Below are positions 36,875 to 52,027 of a stretch of 64,000 nt of DNA, in pieces. Position 1 is the stretch's first letter. Each line of letters begins with the position of its first letter. Position numbers and translations under genes: made by a program. The stretch is from Dimorphilus gyrociliatus (Eukaryota; Annelida; Polychaeta; Dinophilidae). The notes under the pieces were generated by a model. That model worked only from the letters and a program-made list of their open reading frames with translations. It had not been told where the DNA came from and searched no databases. The stretch is from the NCBI GenBank assembly GCA_904063045.1, contig CAJFCJ010000007.1, positions 3,541,404 through 3,605,403 of the forward strand, in the 5' to 3' direction.

Positions 36875-39485
36875 AAAGATTAACTACATAATATAATCGG
36901 TAGTCTCCTTATTCTATTCTCTTTGAATTTTAATCAAATTCTGCCTTGTGTATATGTCTATTATACTCATTTCGGTTGTACATATAAGTTTAAGTTGTGT
37001 CCATTAAAAAAAATATAAAACATATAAAAAAAGAGCCATATATAAAGAGTTCGAAAGAAGGCAAACCAATAAACAAAAATCACTCAATTCGTTTAAATAG
37101 TCTTAGTAGTTTTTGTTTAGTGAAAGTACTACTTTCTTCTCTCGCTTTTTTTTGTTATTATTATACATTTTACATTGTTTAAGCCTATTGTACTTTATAT
37201 ACTGATATAGCCTTAAAAAATGGAAAAATAACCATATATAGTAAAACTTACAGAACTTTCGACACCAGGAAAACGTTGCGATAAACTGCGGTTTGTAACT
37301 CGTATTTCGGCCGTTTCGTGCTCTTCAGCGTGCCTTGCTATATCCATGTGACTATGTAGGTGACAAAAAACAAGGAGAATTGTATTATAGATATGAAAAT
37401 ATTAAATAGATTAGACAATTAAAAATTTGCTGATAAATGTTAATATTTTGTTCTATAAATAACAAAATGTTACGTAATAATAATAATGATATAAATAGTT
37501 ATTGAATAATAAACTTACTCTGTTATATGAGCCCACCACTTTTCTCTAATTTGAGGATATTTGAAAGTTATAACAAAATTAATTGTCGGCCATCCGATAA
37601 CAAACGATAAGTAGCGTTTGCATAAGCTTGAATCGCATACTTCGTTTATTGATTCCCCTATCCAGATAAAGTTTAGCGGAATTTGTTGTTTTATCCTTAA
37701 CCTAAAGCACAGTACGTTTATATAAAAATTTAGTACGTATCAATATATTTTTATAAGATTATTACTAAAAAAGATCCTAATTAATATTCATAAACCACTA
37801 TAAGCAGTCTATTTAAATATCGGAGAGTTGAGTGAAAAGAGATAGTGAGAGATTTTTATAGAGAAAAGATAACTACTGTTCAATTTTTATAGACCTATAG
37901 GGTTAGAGAAAGTACTCAATAACCTTTCCATAACGTTTATGTTTGCATATTAGTATACAGTATATGGAAGATACACGATTTTAAGTTAAAACCTTACTAT
38001 TTATATATTAATACTAATATATAGCTTTTGATTGAAATTGACTAAACACTTATGAATTTTTTGAACGAAACTAGTACTTACCTATTTTTATCTGCTTTCG
38101 CTACTATTAACATGTCATTGAAAAGGCCGATATGCCTTTCTTTAGTTTGCATACCCTGTGCGTTTTGTGAACAGTTCTTTTAAATAAGAATTGATAAATT
38201 AAGATTCTTTTAATAAATAAGAGAAAATAAAATAGCATAGTATGTTTATACTTACACTCGAAACAAGTACTTCTCCCTGTTCTAGTACAAGTTGCCTTTT
38301 TGAATTTTCCGGTTTAATTTGATCGGCGTTCTTCTTTAGGGTCAGTTGATAGCTTTTTGAATTTAGTGACGTTGTACTATTTGTAGTACTTGGTGGGGCT
38401 GATTTACGTCTATGCGTAATGACTTTTCTATTAAGTTTTCCATTATCAGAATGACGAGTTTCAACCTCTCCCGATCTCGTATCGACAACAGTGCTTAGCA
38501 TCTAAAATATAATTAACACAAAATTATTAATTCTTTTACGATTATCCTTAAGATAAGGGAAGGATAATAAAAAACTCACATCAGATAAAAATCTTTTGGA
38601 GACGGCTAAATCTTCATATTCTTTGCAGTTTGTAGGCGTATTATCCAACAATCGTCCGACAACTTCTTCGTATTCGGCAGCTCTTTGTATCTATTTTAAA
38701 GTCAAGCGATAACGTAACAAAATAAAACTAGTTTCTAATTAATATCATTTAAAAATACTGATTATCTAATAAAATACGAATAACATCCAACCTCTATAGG
38801 CTTATACACACACACACATATATATATATATAATATAGATAGATAGATAGATAATTTATATATGATATATATATATAAGTATTTATGAATATATTCAACC
38901 CTTCATTCAGTATACAATATACAGAAAATGTGGCACGTTTAGCCGAGTGTTAGGCAAACACGTTCGCCAAAAAGAATAATATAAAAATAATAACAATAAC
39001 ACTCTTTCCATTGAAGTATGAAGAAAAAATCTGGGTCATTAATTATACTAATCGTTCTCTTACGCATTCCATTCTAATCTTATTAAACTGTGCTATATTT
39101 TATGCAATACATAATAAATTATTGCATTAAGATGAATTATAATTAGATTAAAAAAACTAATTAATTATTCAAAAAGTTATTTCTAAATATGCAAATTAGT
39201 TAAATTTAATTTAAATATTTTAAAAAAAGGTAAAATAAAAAAAACAACCAACTTTTACTGACGAAGACCTAGGTAACGTTACTGCAGAACCCATTCAATT
39301 AAAATAAAGAGAGAGGTAAGGGGAGAAAAATGAAAAAAAGTCAGCGTTTATGTCTAATTTACTCCATTCATTGAAATCGTAAAAAAGTTTGCTTAAAGGC
39401 TCTCGACCTGAGATTTTTACAGGCCTCTATCTGTTTACACATAATGACGTATGTCCACATTGAGAAAAGAAAAAAAAATCATGTA

Positions 39486-39518
<33 letters not shown>

Positions 39519-41153
39519 CAGAGGTATGAATGGCGTGTGTGTGTAAGAGAGAGAGAGAGAGAGAGAGGGAGAAAGAAAGACAGATAGATAAGCAATCAAA
39601 GAATAATGCAGTATCACACCGTATTTATTTGTATACTAATATATATATATAAATTTTACCACTACGTCTCAAAATCTACTATATTTCTTACGTAATTGAG
39701 TATAGTCTTCTTTGTTTATTTTTCAACTTGATCGATTAATCTCCCATGAAATTGTTCATACAAAGATCGATTATATACCTAAATTAGTCATTTGTAAATA
39801 ATTGAGTCTCTGTTGTTAAGCCATAAGTAAAAAAATGTTTTATAACTTAATCTTAAAAAGGTTGCTAATCACTTTTTTTAAACTGATAAGCTAAAAATAT
39901 TTAAATATTAGCTTTATATATCCTTTATACAGTACGGAGATAATAGATAATCACCGGTTATCTCTGTCTTTTTTTTAACTATTAAATATTCATTTTTTTT
40001 CAGACCAAAACAGACAAGCGTGTTATCATCTTATCAAAGAATTTATACTCACTGGAAGGTATATAAGATAGGCGAATGAATATCCCTGAGATTTTTGTAA
40101 AGTTCTGCAAAAATTAACGAATTCTACGTCCTTCAGAGAATTTCTATAGTAGATCCTTTAAGACACAAAGCAATTAATTATAGTTTATTAAATAGATAAG
40201 GTTCAATTTACCTTTGAACGGATGGATATCTTTGAAAGTAGATTGAATACGCTTCTTGAATATCGTTGAGGAATAACTGAGCGACTTTTGTTGATGCGGT
40301 ATCGTAGAACGAAACGAATAGCTCGATCTGTGTGAGAGTTTAGTATTATTTGTTACGTAGGCCTTAGAATATTCTGTTATTAAATAGGGTCTTTTTTAGT
40401 TTGTTGTATAACGACGTAAGGGAGACAAGTATTGCTTATATTGTTGTCAAAGATTATAATTAAAAGAATACCGTCTTTATTACATTGCGGTACTTATTGA
40501 CTAATTCCAAACAGCTTTTTGTATATACTTATAAAGAAATTCCAGTATTGATTTTATATATATATGATATCAATTTTTCTATACAACCATGAGAAAATTG
40601 AAAATTAGTAAATAATGAAAATTATACACCTGTATGACGCCATCTAGTTGATAATGGTCTTAAAACTTGTATGGTATGCATGTATAACAATAGGCTATAT
40701 ATACAATTCCCTATGTGCGTATAAACAACTTTGTTTACAAAGATATTAGTAGATTTATTTACCTTTCGAATCAATCTTTCACTTAGGGATAATAAAGGGT
40801 CAATTCCGGCACATAATTCGAGATAATCTTCTCTTGGCATGGAAGAAAATTTCCTTAGCGGTTCAGCGTAATATTCCTTAAATATATGTAATTCATCCAA
40901 GTATTCCTTTTCGGACGTAAATAGATCGATAAGAATATTCTTATTTGACCATACTTTATCTATTATACAGAAGAATAAGGGGAGGAGGAGAAGAGGGGAA
41001 GATAGAAAAAAAGAAAAAATTTTAGACCCTTTTAAAACTCATCTTTGAATGTTAAAGAATAGAAAAAAACATTATACCTTTGACAGGTAAACAATCGTCG
41101 ACCTCTTTTCTAACCGTCGTAAAACTTTTCGATTTACGAAGTTTTGTCTTCAT
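33755..41153 (-). CDS. ARHGAP20: ARHGAP20-type protein with DH, PH, RA and RhoGAP domains
   Basis: Twelve exons, all phases consistent: 41153-41078, 40959-40763, 40327-40212, 40104-40053, 38690-38580, 38501-38256, 38155-38082, 37701-37519, 37351-37252, 36648-36571, 36329-36152, 35970-33755; 1,208 residues. Seen in order: a RhoGEF/DH-like domain (LIDLFTSEKEYLDELHIF; YLIYLPIQRAAEYEEV), a linker with RRKSAPPS as in vertebrate ARHGAP20, a PH domain (KERHIGLFNDMLIVAKA ... SFVIGWPTINFVITF), an RA domain (RIISIQPKDTAQQVIQ ... QYSLWVV ... YPLIGHERPF), and a RhoGAP domain (LFGQPLTVV, arginine-finger region EGIVRKCGN, NQMITKNVATAIAPSL), then a long basic Ser-rich tail. Vertebrate ARHGAP20 is activated by Rap1 through its RA domain and acts on RhoA. 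The DH part is unusual. Confidence 0.87.
38691..40052 (-). other. Long intron inside the DH domain of the ARHGAP20-like gene
   Basis: 1.36 kb, AT-rich, with TA/GATA repeats near 38818-38880 and GA tracts 39494-39565. No exon supported. Confidence 0.6.
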
Positions 41154-42030
41154 TGTATAACTTTCTACTCTCTTTTCTCTTCTCTCATTCACAATATTAT
41201 CTTCTCTTTACCGTCTTCTTCGTCTTTTTTCAATGTTATCAGTTTTATAATCCAATAAAAAAATACCGAGTGGAAAAGGTGAAAAATGAGTAGATGATTA
41301 CGATGATTGGTTGTGAGCAGACGAAGAGCACAAAGTCAAATAACAATATCAAAATAGGATAGTAGTGTAGTAGTAGAAAAATATCCTGAATTGAAATGCA
41401 AAATAAGAGAAACTTTCACTCTCTGTTGTTCTCTATCACACTGTCTCTGTATATATAACTATCCGTCACTGTCTCCCTCTATTTTTAATACTATTAATGT
41501 AGCCTTTAGCGTTTTAATTAGTATCGTAATTGAAGCAGCTGAATCAGTCGTATCAGAGAAATACTGTTAACGTACAACAATATAAGGCGATTCTCCATCA
41601 CCATTCATGCGGCACGATTCCAAGCGTTCAAATGATTCACTTACCAATTCTATTTTCCCTTCAAACAAGTTTTTTTTTCTTCTATTTTTTTTTGTTAAAG
41701 TTTATATCGATTGTTCAAGCCGAGGTGCTTTTGTCATTTAAAATATTCAGCCGATTGGTCTATTCAAAAGAGATGCATTGTAAAAATTTCTCAGCATTTA
41801 AACAATACTGACAATACGGTTTTAAAGTCATACTATTCTTTCCATGAATAGGTGTTTGATACTGAATGGATAGTGTCAAACTGTTTGAACAATAGAAAGA
41901 GAACCCTTCAAATTTCTTGCTAATGCGTTTAGCTATTCTTTTGTTCTTGTAGCTATTGGCTTATCCAAAAATTAAATATTCATGTTTATTAATTAGTCAC
42001 TAATGAATAATTCATCATTATAACTGAATG

Positions 42031-42067
<37 letters not shown>

Positions 42068-42160
42068 TATATAAATTTATCTTGTAAACATATGATTAAC
42101 GCATTGTTATAAATAAGTCTTATTATTGTAGAACAAAGGGGGCGGAAGTGGATTATATTT
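41154..42160. other. Gap between ARHGAP20-like start and IP3-receptor stop
   Basis: 1 kb containing the ARHGAP20-like promoter and the IP3-receptor 3' UTR, with a (TA)n array at 42031-42064. A 93-codon forward frame at 41530-41811 lacks an ATG and family features. Confidence 0.6.
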
Positions 42161-45100
42161 TTAAGGCCTTTCACTTCTAGGTCTCTTCACCTCAACTGTA
42201 ACACCGTCCATTTCTACTTTTTTACTCTTCTGTTCGCGATCTTCCCCTACAATTCTCTGCTTGTGCTCATCTTCCCATCGTTTCTGTTCCATTCTAACGC
42301 TCTTCTTTTGCTTTTCGGACATTTCTGTCCTTCTCTCGTCCAAAAGATGATTCACAATATCGTATATATCGTCTAATTTAGCGTCTCTTTCGTCAATGTC
42401 TACTTTAGTTAGAGCCATTGCTCGATTAATGGGGAAAAAATCAAAATTACCTCCCGATATCTAATTAAAAAGTGTTTTTAATGACAGAAATTTATTAATT
42501 TAGCGACTTAGAAATCAATTACAAACCTGATTATAAACATATAATTCCGTGTTTGTTAGATCGTTTTCGTCCGTTTCTCTAAGATGTATAAAATAGAATA
42601 TATAGGCCCACAGGTTATGCTCCTCTTTAACGTGATGTTCAAAAGTTGTAGAAGAGTTAGCAAACTCGTAACTCTGTCTACCGCAAATAAAGCAAAATGT
42701 TCTCATGTCTTGTTCCGCTTTCCACTAGTAGAGAAAATTAATTAATCAATTAATTAATTAATTAGACAGTTAGTTTATTGAATACCTTTAAATCCCTTAG
42801 TTCAGAAAATGTGTCGAGTATTATACCAAATATTATATTTAGCCCTATGGTTGTTATGATAATGTGAAAGATAATATGATAAGCGAATGTTGGACCGGCA
42901 GTTTGTATGTTAATTTCATCGGCATGTCTTGGTCTGAGATGTTCAGTTAATTCACCAATAAAACCAAATCTAATTATCGACAGTGTACATTGAGCTAAAT
43001 TTCGGCAGAAAAGATTTATGTCGCTATTTGGACTCATTTGCGATCTTAAGAATGCAAAGGCAACCAATGCAAACATATACATAATAAATATACCCAACAA
43101 GGCAACCAATAGCAGGGATCGACCTAAAGAAAATTAAGTGAATTATATAGGATATATTAATACAAATAACTATAATAACTGTTAAGAATAGATTAAAAAT
43201 AAAATGGCCAACAATGTATGAATGATTAGAAATAAAGGTGTTTCAAGGGGCGGGAGAAAAAGGGGGTGGAATCTTTAGATATTATTATTTATTGTTGTTG
43301 TTATAAATATCCTATTTTTCTTTTAAATCTCCCTATTTTGAAAGGGTGTGGTGTTTTCGTAGAAGTAAAAAAGAGCAAGCTATTATTTACCATTTCTAGT
43401 AACTGCTTCAATAACTCTCTGTAGCAATGGATTCCATAGTACTATATTAACTAGATGAAAGGCGAAAAAATAACCGTAGAATACAGTTCCGCATATTGAA
43501 AATGCCAAAAATGCTGTATAATATACTAGTTTAAAGCTGAATATATCGACTTCTAACAGAGATTGATGGGGTGGTTTCTCTTTTCTGTTATGTAACCTAT
43601 TTGTTAAGACAAAACAAACATTAAAATGATTGTTAAGATAGGAATAAATGTCCATTTTGTATAGTTTAATTACCCAATTTGGTACTTTAATCCGGCTACA
43701 GTTGGTAAACGTATTTGGTTGGATAGAAAGAAGGAGACAAAGACGAGTAAAGATAATAGATTGTGCACTCCTCCTAAAGCGTATATAACTATTTCAACCC
43801 ATTTGTCACGTACAGGAACAGGACTATATAAGTATATTTAATTAATAAAATCACTGATAAAAACTATAAGGTCAAGTATTCAAGTACTACTTACTCTGAT
43901 ATACCAATTGGTAGAGGTAAAGTTGGATCTGTTTCGTCATAGCTATTTCCAAGGAAACCTGCTGCTTTCCAAGTACTCAGCATAATAACGTTAATTATCA
44001 ATGAAACCAGTACACATAATTTATTCCAAACGAACCAGTTATTTATCAAAAAGGATGCAAAAGAAAAAGATTGCATCTTTCGTTGATAATAGATATCGTT
44101 TATTATATCCTTTGACCAATCCATTAACTCCCTGATTTTGTTCGATTGTGTATCTCTATTGATGTTCCATTTCAATTTCTCTTGCACCTCTTCCCTAAGG
44201 ACATTCTGTCAAATAGTAAAGAAAAATAAGGGTATTATTAAATGATAAGATATTTTAATTATAGCTCCAACCCTGTCTTTAACTCGAAATCTCGCTTTCT
44301 GTAAATTATCATCTTTAAGTATCTCAATACTTTCCGATTCTTTTGAATAAACTTGCCAAGCATCTTTCTTATAAGGAATTTGAATTTCCCTTTGAATTGC
44401 TAAACAAAAACATTGTTAAAGTATTAATTCTTCAATAAATATCTGCTAGATGGAATCTTGTTACCTTTAATTCTAAGGATTTCTTCAATTCTTTGAACGA
44501 TAAAGTAATATTTAAATCCGACTTCCAAATGTTCCTCCTTTTCATCCTGAGTCATTTTCTTCTTTTTCACTTTAACCTTACCAACCTCTTCGTCCAGAAT
44601 ACCTTTCTATTTTTTCGGAAAGAACAACACGGTTATTATTAAATATTATAATTCAAAGGTAATGAAAGATACTAACAGATGCTCTATATGAACAAACGGC
44701 GACTACTTCCAGTATCTCTTTATCCAGAGTTTCAGCAATTTCCTAAAAAGTAAGATATATTATACAAGACAAAGATAGAGATAGAGATTTTGAGATTATA
44801 ATCATCGTCTTCTCATTGAAACATACCTTAACTAACTCCTTTGTCGTTTCATGATTCTCTTCAATCATAGACATGATTAACTCTCCAATAATAGTTCTTA
44901 TAGCAATCGTTCTCTTATGGCCAAATTCTTTATATTTACCAGAACGTAATATATGATTTACAAAATCAACTATATTATTCGAATATATTACGTGATGGTT
45001 ATGTTCGTTACCCTATTGAAGTAATTTACGAATAATTGTAATTCATTAACTAATTAATTAATTAATTTATGCAAATATATTTCATTTTTTTTGTTGCTTA

Positions 45101-48100
45101 TTTACCGATGAGAATTCATTTAGGGTTGAGAAACACTGAATAATTAGGTCGATATTATTTTCATCAATAGCCGAATAAAGCATATTTAAAAAACTTGTAG
45201 TTTGAGCAATAAGATTAGCTGATTTAATGTTATCTTCTTGTTCTCTTAAGTAATTCTATTTAAATATTGAATTAATATTTATCATTTTAATATTCAATAA
45301 TGGTATTTTGTTAAAATTAATTAATTACTTGTAAAACTCTATTCTGTCCATCGCACATCCAAGCTAGCACCCTTAGCACCAATTCAATGTGTCCATCGTC
45401 TTTAATTTCAATATTTGTAACCTCACTTATAAGTTCGTGGTCAGCCTGTTCAGCGTCAAGGCTATCTGTATCATTCGTTGGTTTCTAACCAAATCGAATA
45501 AGCGCAAAATTAAAAATTCTCTTTATTCAAATAAATCATTAAATGAATAAATTGTAAAGAGATGTGCAGTGTTTATAGAAGCCAAGCAGTCATTTCAATA
45601 TAGAACAGCCATATTTTAGAAACAGAATTTGTAGATCAATTATTACCCATCTATTCTTTTGATAATCTTCGTCAGAGATTTCAAATATATCTAGAGTAGA
45701 TTGATAGACTTCCGGTTCCTCTATAGGAGCTGGACCAACTTTACTCAATCGTTTTTTTATCGAAGAGAAGCGTATCATTTCGAAATGATTACTTCCTTCG
45801 TTTGTAGTATCATTGCTCTCCCTTAACTTTTTTAGTATTTTAGGAATGAAATAAAGAAAAGATTGTTAATTGAAGCGTTAGATTTACAGTATATTAGTAC
45901 AGCGACTTTTTTAAATAAACTTACAGTCGTAATCTGTGTTTTTTGAAAGAAAATGATAAGTGAAATATACGTTGGAGAAGAGGGGTGGGAAGTGGGAAAA
46001 GGAAGAAGAAGAAGAAGAAGATTATATAACTAATAAAGAGGAAAAAGGCTTTGACATACCCCTGGTAATTCTTTCAGTTTTTGGGTACCCATCTTCAATG
46101 TTGTTGCTGTTTTCTTTTGTTCCCTGAGTTTCTCTTCACATTGGGCAGCCAATAGACGTCTAGATATAAGTTTCGTTAATCACATGTTCGTATGATAACA
46201 CTTAATAATTACCTTTCCCTAATTGTTATCATAGACTTTTGAATTTTATCTTTAATACAAAAAAAGAAAATCTCTTCTCTCGTATTCAAGAAATTATCTT
46301 CAAAAGCTGCTTGAGTAGATGGTGAACCGCTAAACAATAAGACAGATAAAAAGCACAAGTATTCTCTGCTAAGATCTTCATTTGATCTTTCCAAATGTTT
46401 GAGAGTCTTTGTTAAAGCACCTAATTTATTCAATTCATATTGAGTTTTGAAAATAATATCCAATTGATCTTTATGCTTTAATGGATTATCTTTCCAATTC
46501 TCTGGTAATTTTCTCTCTTCATTATGAATAATTCCTCTTAAGATTTGTAGGGCCCTTAAATCTAATCTTTCGATTTCGGGTTGAGACCTTTCCGAAGCTT
46601 TCATTTTATTCGCAGAAATACTGTTTATAATTTAACAATCGGATTAAATAAATTAATTCCCACTAATCCTGATTAATCTCTACACTACTTACAATAAATG
46701 ATCGATGAGCTTTGAAGTTCTTGAAAATTTCAATGACCAATCACTGGTAGAGTTATCAATGAAACAATGAATTAACAACTGAAATTCTTCGCCAAGAGGC
46801 AATTCTTCATCTCCGGCCACGGTAGTGTATTCTAAAGATTATATTAATACAACTTATAGTTATATTAGAAAATAGTAAGACGTAATGGAAAAGAGGATTC
46901 AACCTCTATTGGATGGATAGTCTAGTTGGTTTTCAACAGTGTTCTTTCCTTCCGTTAACTTTTTACAATTTAGAGCAAAAGCGTTTAACAACTTGTTCGT
47001 CTCTTGTTCATCTCTGTAATGTCTTCTATAAAGCTACAAATAGATATTCCGTTTACTTTCGTAATTAATACTTTAGAAAGGATATTATTGAACCTCTCTA
47101 GAGTCGTTTGATGCCATTTGCACTTCATCTACCATTCTTTTGTCCATAAAAGCGGCCAGTTGCTAATGTATAGTTTAATATAATTAATTATAGATAATCT
47201 CTTATTAAAAAGTCAAATTAGTTACTTCATTAGGTGCTTGAGATTTTTCAAAAACTGTTGCCAAACAACTCAATAAAACATCTCTATGATTCTTATTTGA
47301 CAAACAATCGTATATCGCATCGGTAAACTTCTATTTAATTCGTAATAGAGGAGATAAATTATCATTAATTAGAATATTACATGGTATAAAACTAGGTTAA
47401 AAGATAAAAAATAACGAACCAATAGTCCTTGGGTTAACTCATTTACAAGATTTATAGATATTCTCCTCTCAGCCGAGTAGATTTCGGAAAAGTAGATCTA
47501 TTAGTTAAAGTAAAATAAATGAATAAAAGAATTCCTTATAAATTAATAATTTACCTTCAAAAATGTCAGTACACCGTCAAAGAGATAATGACAACTTGCA
47601 TAGGCATAGTTATACTGGGGATCACCACCTTCCGGAAGTGCGCTAATCATTTTATATAAATACTTAGTATCAAAAAAATAATAGTAATAATTATAATAAA
47701 CGAAACAGACATAGAGAATAGCACTTCAAAACAAAATGAAACTAGTTTTATAACTAATTTATGATGTAATACTCATGCATAAAAACAAACAAACAAACAA
47801 TAAAAACTATAGAAAAGAGAGCGTCTTCTATATAGATTTTTATTCTTTTTTAGTGAACTTTAAACCATAAAAAGGCTAAGGTCCAAATTATAAAAGAGTA
47901 TAAGTGAATAAAATACTAATTAATCAAGGTAAAAAAAAGAGGGAATAGGTAAAAAAAAAGATGATAACCCAGTGGAAAAACAAACAAATTCATTTTAAAG
48001 ATAATAATCATAATCATCATAATCATCATCATCGTCGTCATCATCGTCGTCATTATTATTAAGCATAAATCTATAATCTTTATAACATTGACTTGATTGA

Positions 48101-48236
48101 TTTGATTGATTAATTTGATTGATTGATTTGTGGTTTATTTTTGAATAAATTAGACCTACTCTAACTAACCTTGTTAGAACTGCGCTGTTTTATTTTAAGG
48201 GTTTTTTTTTGTTTTTTTAAAAAAAAAATTAGTTTT

Positions 48237-48274
<38 letters not shown>

Positions 48275-51200
48275 TTTGTTTGTTTATATAAATCGAAAAC
48301 AATATGAGAGGATTTAAATGCTAAAGAGGCCTATTTACCTTGTTGATGGCGCCTTCTTTAGTAATTGTTTAGTAGAATTCTTATTAGATGAAACGTATGG
48401 AATAAGTCTTGTCATGGTACTTATAATGCTTCTGAACCATTCTTCTCTGTAGAATTAGATAGAAAATTGGAAATGGAAATAATATTTAAAAGAAAATTAC
48501 ATTTCTCCATCGTAGTCTCCCGAGGCAAATTCAGTTTCCGAGAAGGAACCGCCAGTATTTAGATATGCCCATAGAAGATAACGTACAAATGGTCTTTTTA
48601 AGTTAGTATCCACCTGTTCGTTGGTAACAACTGAAATTAACTCCCTAAATGGTAGGATGGTTTGACATAAGGATTCAATAAAACGGTTTTCTCCTTCACA
48701 ACAGGTGGCTAAAATGTCGACGAGGCTCATTAAATAGCTCAAATGTTGTTTGCCCATCTTTCCCATTAAAATTTGTAACCTTTCAGATTCTTCGTATTTA
48801 TCAAAAACGTAAGCGGCTCTTGAAAATCTTTGATTAAGATACTTGACAACATAATCTTGATTTCTTTTCAAAGGTAAATTCAATTCTTCAATTTTAATGA
48901 TTGCGGATAAAGCGTCTAAATATTCGGCGGCTTTCTCTTGATATTTCGCAGTCAAATCAACTATCTTTTGTATATGTAGTGGGTTGACCTTTAGGCAAGT
49001 AGTTTGATTTCCAACAAAAACTTCAGTAAGTGCCTCTGCAAGTTCCTTTTCGACACCTTTGATACGTAGCATAAAATCTAATCTTTGGAATATGAACGCT
49101 TGACCTTCTTCGTTTCCTTTAATCATAGCCTTTAATAACTTTAGAGCCCATCGGAAAACATCTCTTAAAGCTCCGTGATGATTCTCCTCCATTTGAACGT
49201 TATGTTGTAATATTTTAAGTACAATATCCATTACACCTAAGAGGGAAAGTGTACAATGTGTAATAGGAAATACTTAATTAATAAGAATAGTATGGTTCGA
49301 ACCGTTATTAGCTAAAATAATTTGATTCATAGTGTGGTGTTCTTCACAATCATTGACTAAATGGCACATACTGTTGTAAAAGAGCAAAGGTAAGAAAACA
49401 AAACTATACATTATGTATACATTTTAAACTTACTCGATTAATTGTTTTATTATTGCAACTGACTCGTCGGCCTGTTCATTACTCATCTTTGATCCGGCAT
49501 TCCTTCTTAATTTGGGTAGAATACCATCGATAATCTGATTTATCTGTATCGAATCATCTGTAAGTAAAACTTGAGCTTTTACAGCCTTTTCAAACAGATC
49601 GGCTTTCGCGGTGAAGAATTTGGTTAGCAGATGCATAGATTTTGTAATCATATCATCGTATTCGTACTTGGATAAATCAAGCATTATATCTCTAAAATCT
49701 TCCTTATCAAATACAGTTGTACTCTCCATAATCCTTTCAATCTCTTCCAAAATATCCGCTTTTAGGCTTAAAATGGAATTTACTGTAGTTTGTTAACTTT
49801 TTCAAAGTTCTATTTTAAACTTACTGCTGATCTTTTCTATTAATTCGTTTACTTTCCAACATTGAACTAAGTCTATTAGATTTTTGCTTTTTTAGACGCC
49901 TAAATAAGGCTATAAACTTTTCTAATCGAATGCTAAATTGAAAGGTTAGAAGAACGTCTACAACGTCCATTGCCGCTAATTTTGCTTGAACAATAGCATT
50001 CGTTTGAGCGCAAGGTTTATATCTCTCTTGCTTTTGATAGGCAAGTTTAGCTTCTTTATCTTTACCAACTATTGAATTAAATATAGGGTTAGAAAGTTAA
50101 TTAATGAATTCTAAGAATTTTCCATCACACCTGATTTAGGTGGACGATCATTTGTACCATCCATAAGGTCCATTAAACCCTCCCTTAACTTTTTTATGTC
50201 GCTAGCATCGTAAAATCCAAATTTTATTAAGTATTTAACAAGCTCCAAAACCTTTTTGAACGAAATAAAAAGTATCTATTTACTATTGATTTTAATAGAA
50301 GTATTAAATCCGTACCTGTTCAATGAGATTATTGCCACCAATATCGTCGAATGACATGCTACCATGTTCCTTAAGGAAACTCGCAATCCATCCTTGAAGA
50401 GATTGAATAATCTGTCTTTCATTATCCGATAGTCTTTCCAACTAAATTTAAATATTTATAAATAGATATAAAGTCTTATTAAGTAATGTTAACTTACGTT
50501 ATCCAGGTATTTCTTCATAATATCAGCACTATCGGAGACAACTTCATTGTAGACAAAAGTTAGTTTTGTTTGTTCAACAACCGAAGTATTATTGCCAACA
50601 TCGACAAATAACTTAATAATAAGATTGCAGTATTTCGCCCGAAGTTCAGCAGGCATTGCGGGATCTGTAAGACAAACGAAAGCCTCCTCCCAAGTTAGGA
50701 AGCGTCTTGATTTCGTTATAACTTCAATAGCGTGATGATTTCTTCCTTCGCACAATTTACCGAATAGTTCCAATTGTTTCTCAAGAAACATGTATTGATT
50801 ACTATCGTGAGTTACCTAGATAGAATAGATAGGAATAGTTGTAATAAGTAATAAATTAAATCTAACCTTAACAAAATCGGATAATTTCACCCAATCTTTA
50901 GCTTCACCAGTTTTCACGTAGACGATATTCTCGTTCTTCTTACTTGGTATATTAGTGGCAAGTTCTGTAAGAAATACGCCATCTTCGTTTTGAAGCCATT
51001 GATCTACAATAAATGATTGGTTTTCCGGAAGTGGAATACCATCACAAACGCTAATAACATTAAGATATTCAAGATAACGATAATTCTTAGTTGCTTGAAC
51101 TTTGTCAACAATTTCGCAAATCGTCTCTTTTGATATCCTCTCAACAATCTTTCTATTATCTCGAATTAGTTCGGCAATCATATCTAATGCATTATTACTT

Positions 51201-51992
51201 ATATTTCTATCGATTTGTCCATTTTCCAAATTTTCAAAGAACATTATATATTTAGCGAAATACAATTCATTCTTTCTACTATCGCCCTTTAAATAGTAGA
51301 GGAGAACTTCTAACATGGAACTCAAAACATCATTTATCTTCTTTTCATTAATCCTATATAAATGAATGAAGGTTGGTTTAAAAATCATTTGGAAAAAGTA
51401 TACAATCAAATCCAAAAGGTGTAAATTTCTCATTAATTTTTGTCTCTTTTTATCGGGAAGAGCGTTAACAATCATAAAATTTTTCATTTGAATAAGCGTC
51501 TAAAAGAGACAATTGAAATAATTAAAAAAAAATTCAAATAGACGCCTTTACTTTATTCGCCTTACCTGTTTTATATCATAAATTATAGCTACTGGAATAT
51601 TGGTTTGTGGATGCTGAGAAATCTATAATAAATTCATTATAGATATTGTAATGAATATTCAAATATTCAAAAAACCGTTTCAATGAAGGAAATTAAAACT
51701 GGGGCAAAACCACTGGCAATGTTAAAATCCTTTTTAGATGAATCAGAAACTTTTTGAAGAGTGAATGCGTCATCGTCCATTCTGACTTGCTCTACTCCCA
51801 ACTGTATAATAACAACAGTATTTCTTTTCATTCCTTCTTAACTAGAAACATATGACAAACTTCAAACTTACCTTTCTTAGATCGGCTCCGTCCCATTGTA
51901 ATTTACCTATTTCGTCTACAGCTAGTTTATCTTCGGGTTTGATAAATTTATCTATTTATAGAATAACGTTGTTAATATACAATAAATAATAA

Positions 51993-52027
<35 letters not shown>

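Noticed and set aside
41530-41811. 93-codon forward frame between ARHGAP20-like gene and ITPR
   Set aside because: No ATG at its start, poly-Phe stretch from a T run, no family features.
49280-49300. GGTTCGAACC, which resembles a tRNA B box
   Set aside because: It is a chance palindrome at an ITPR splice donor; no A box or cloverleaf fits around it.
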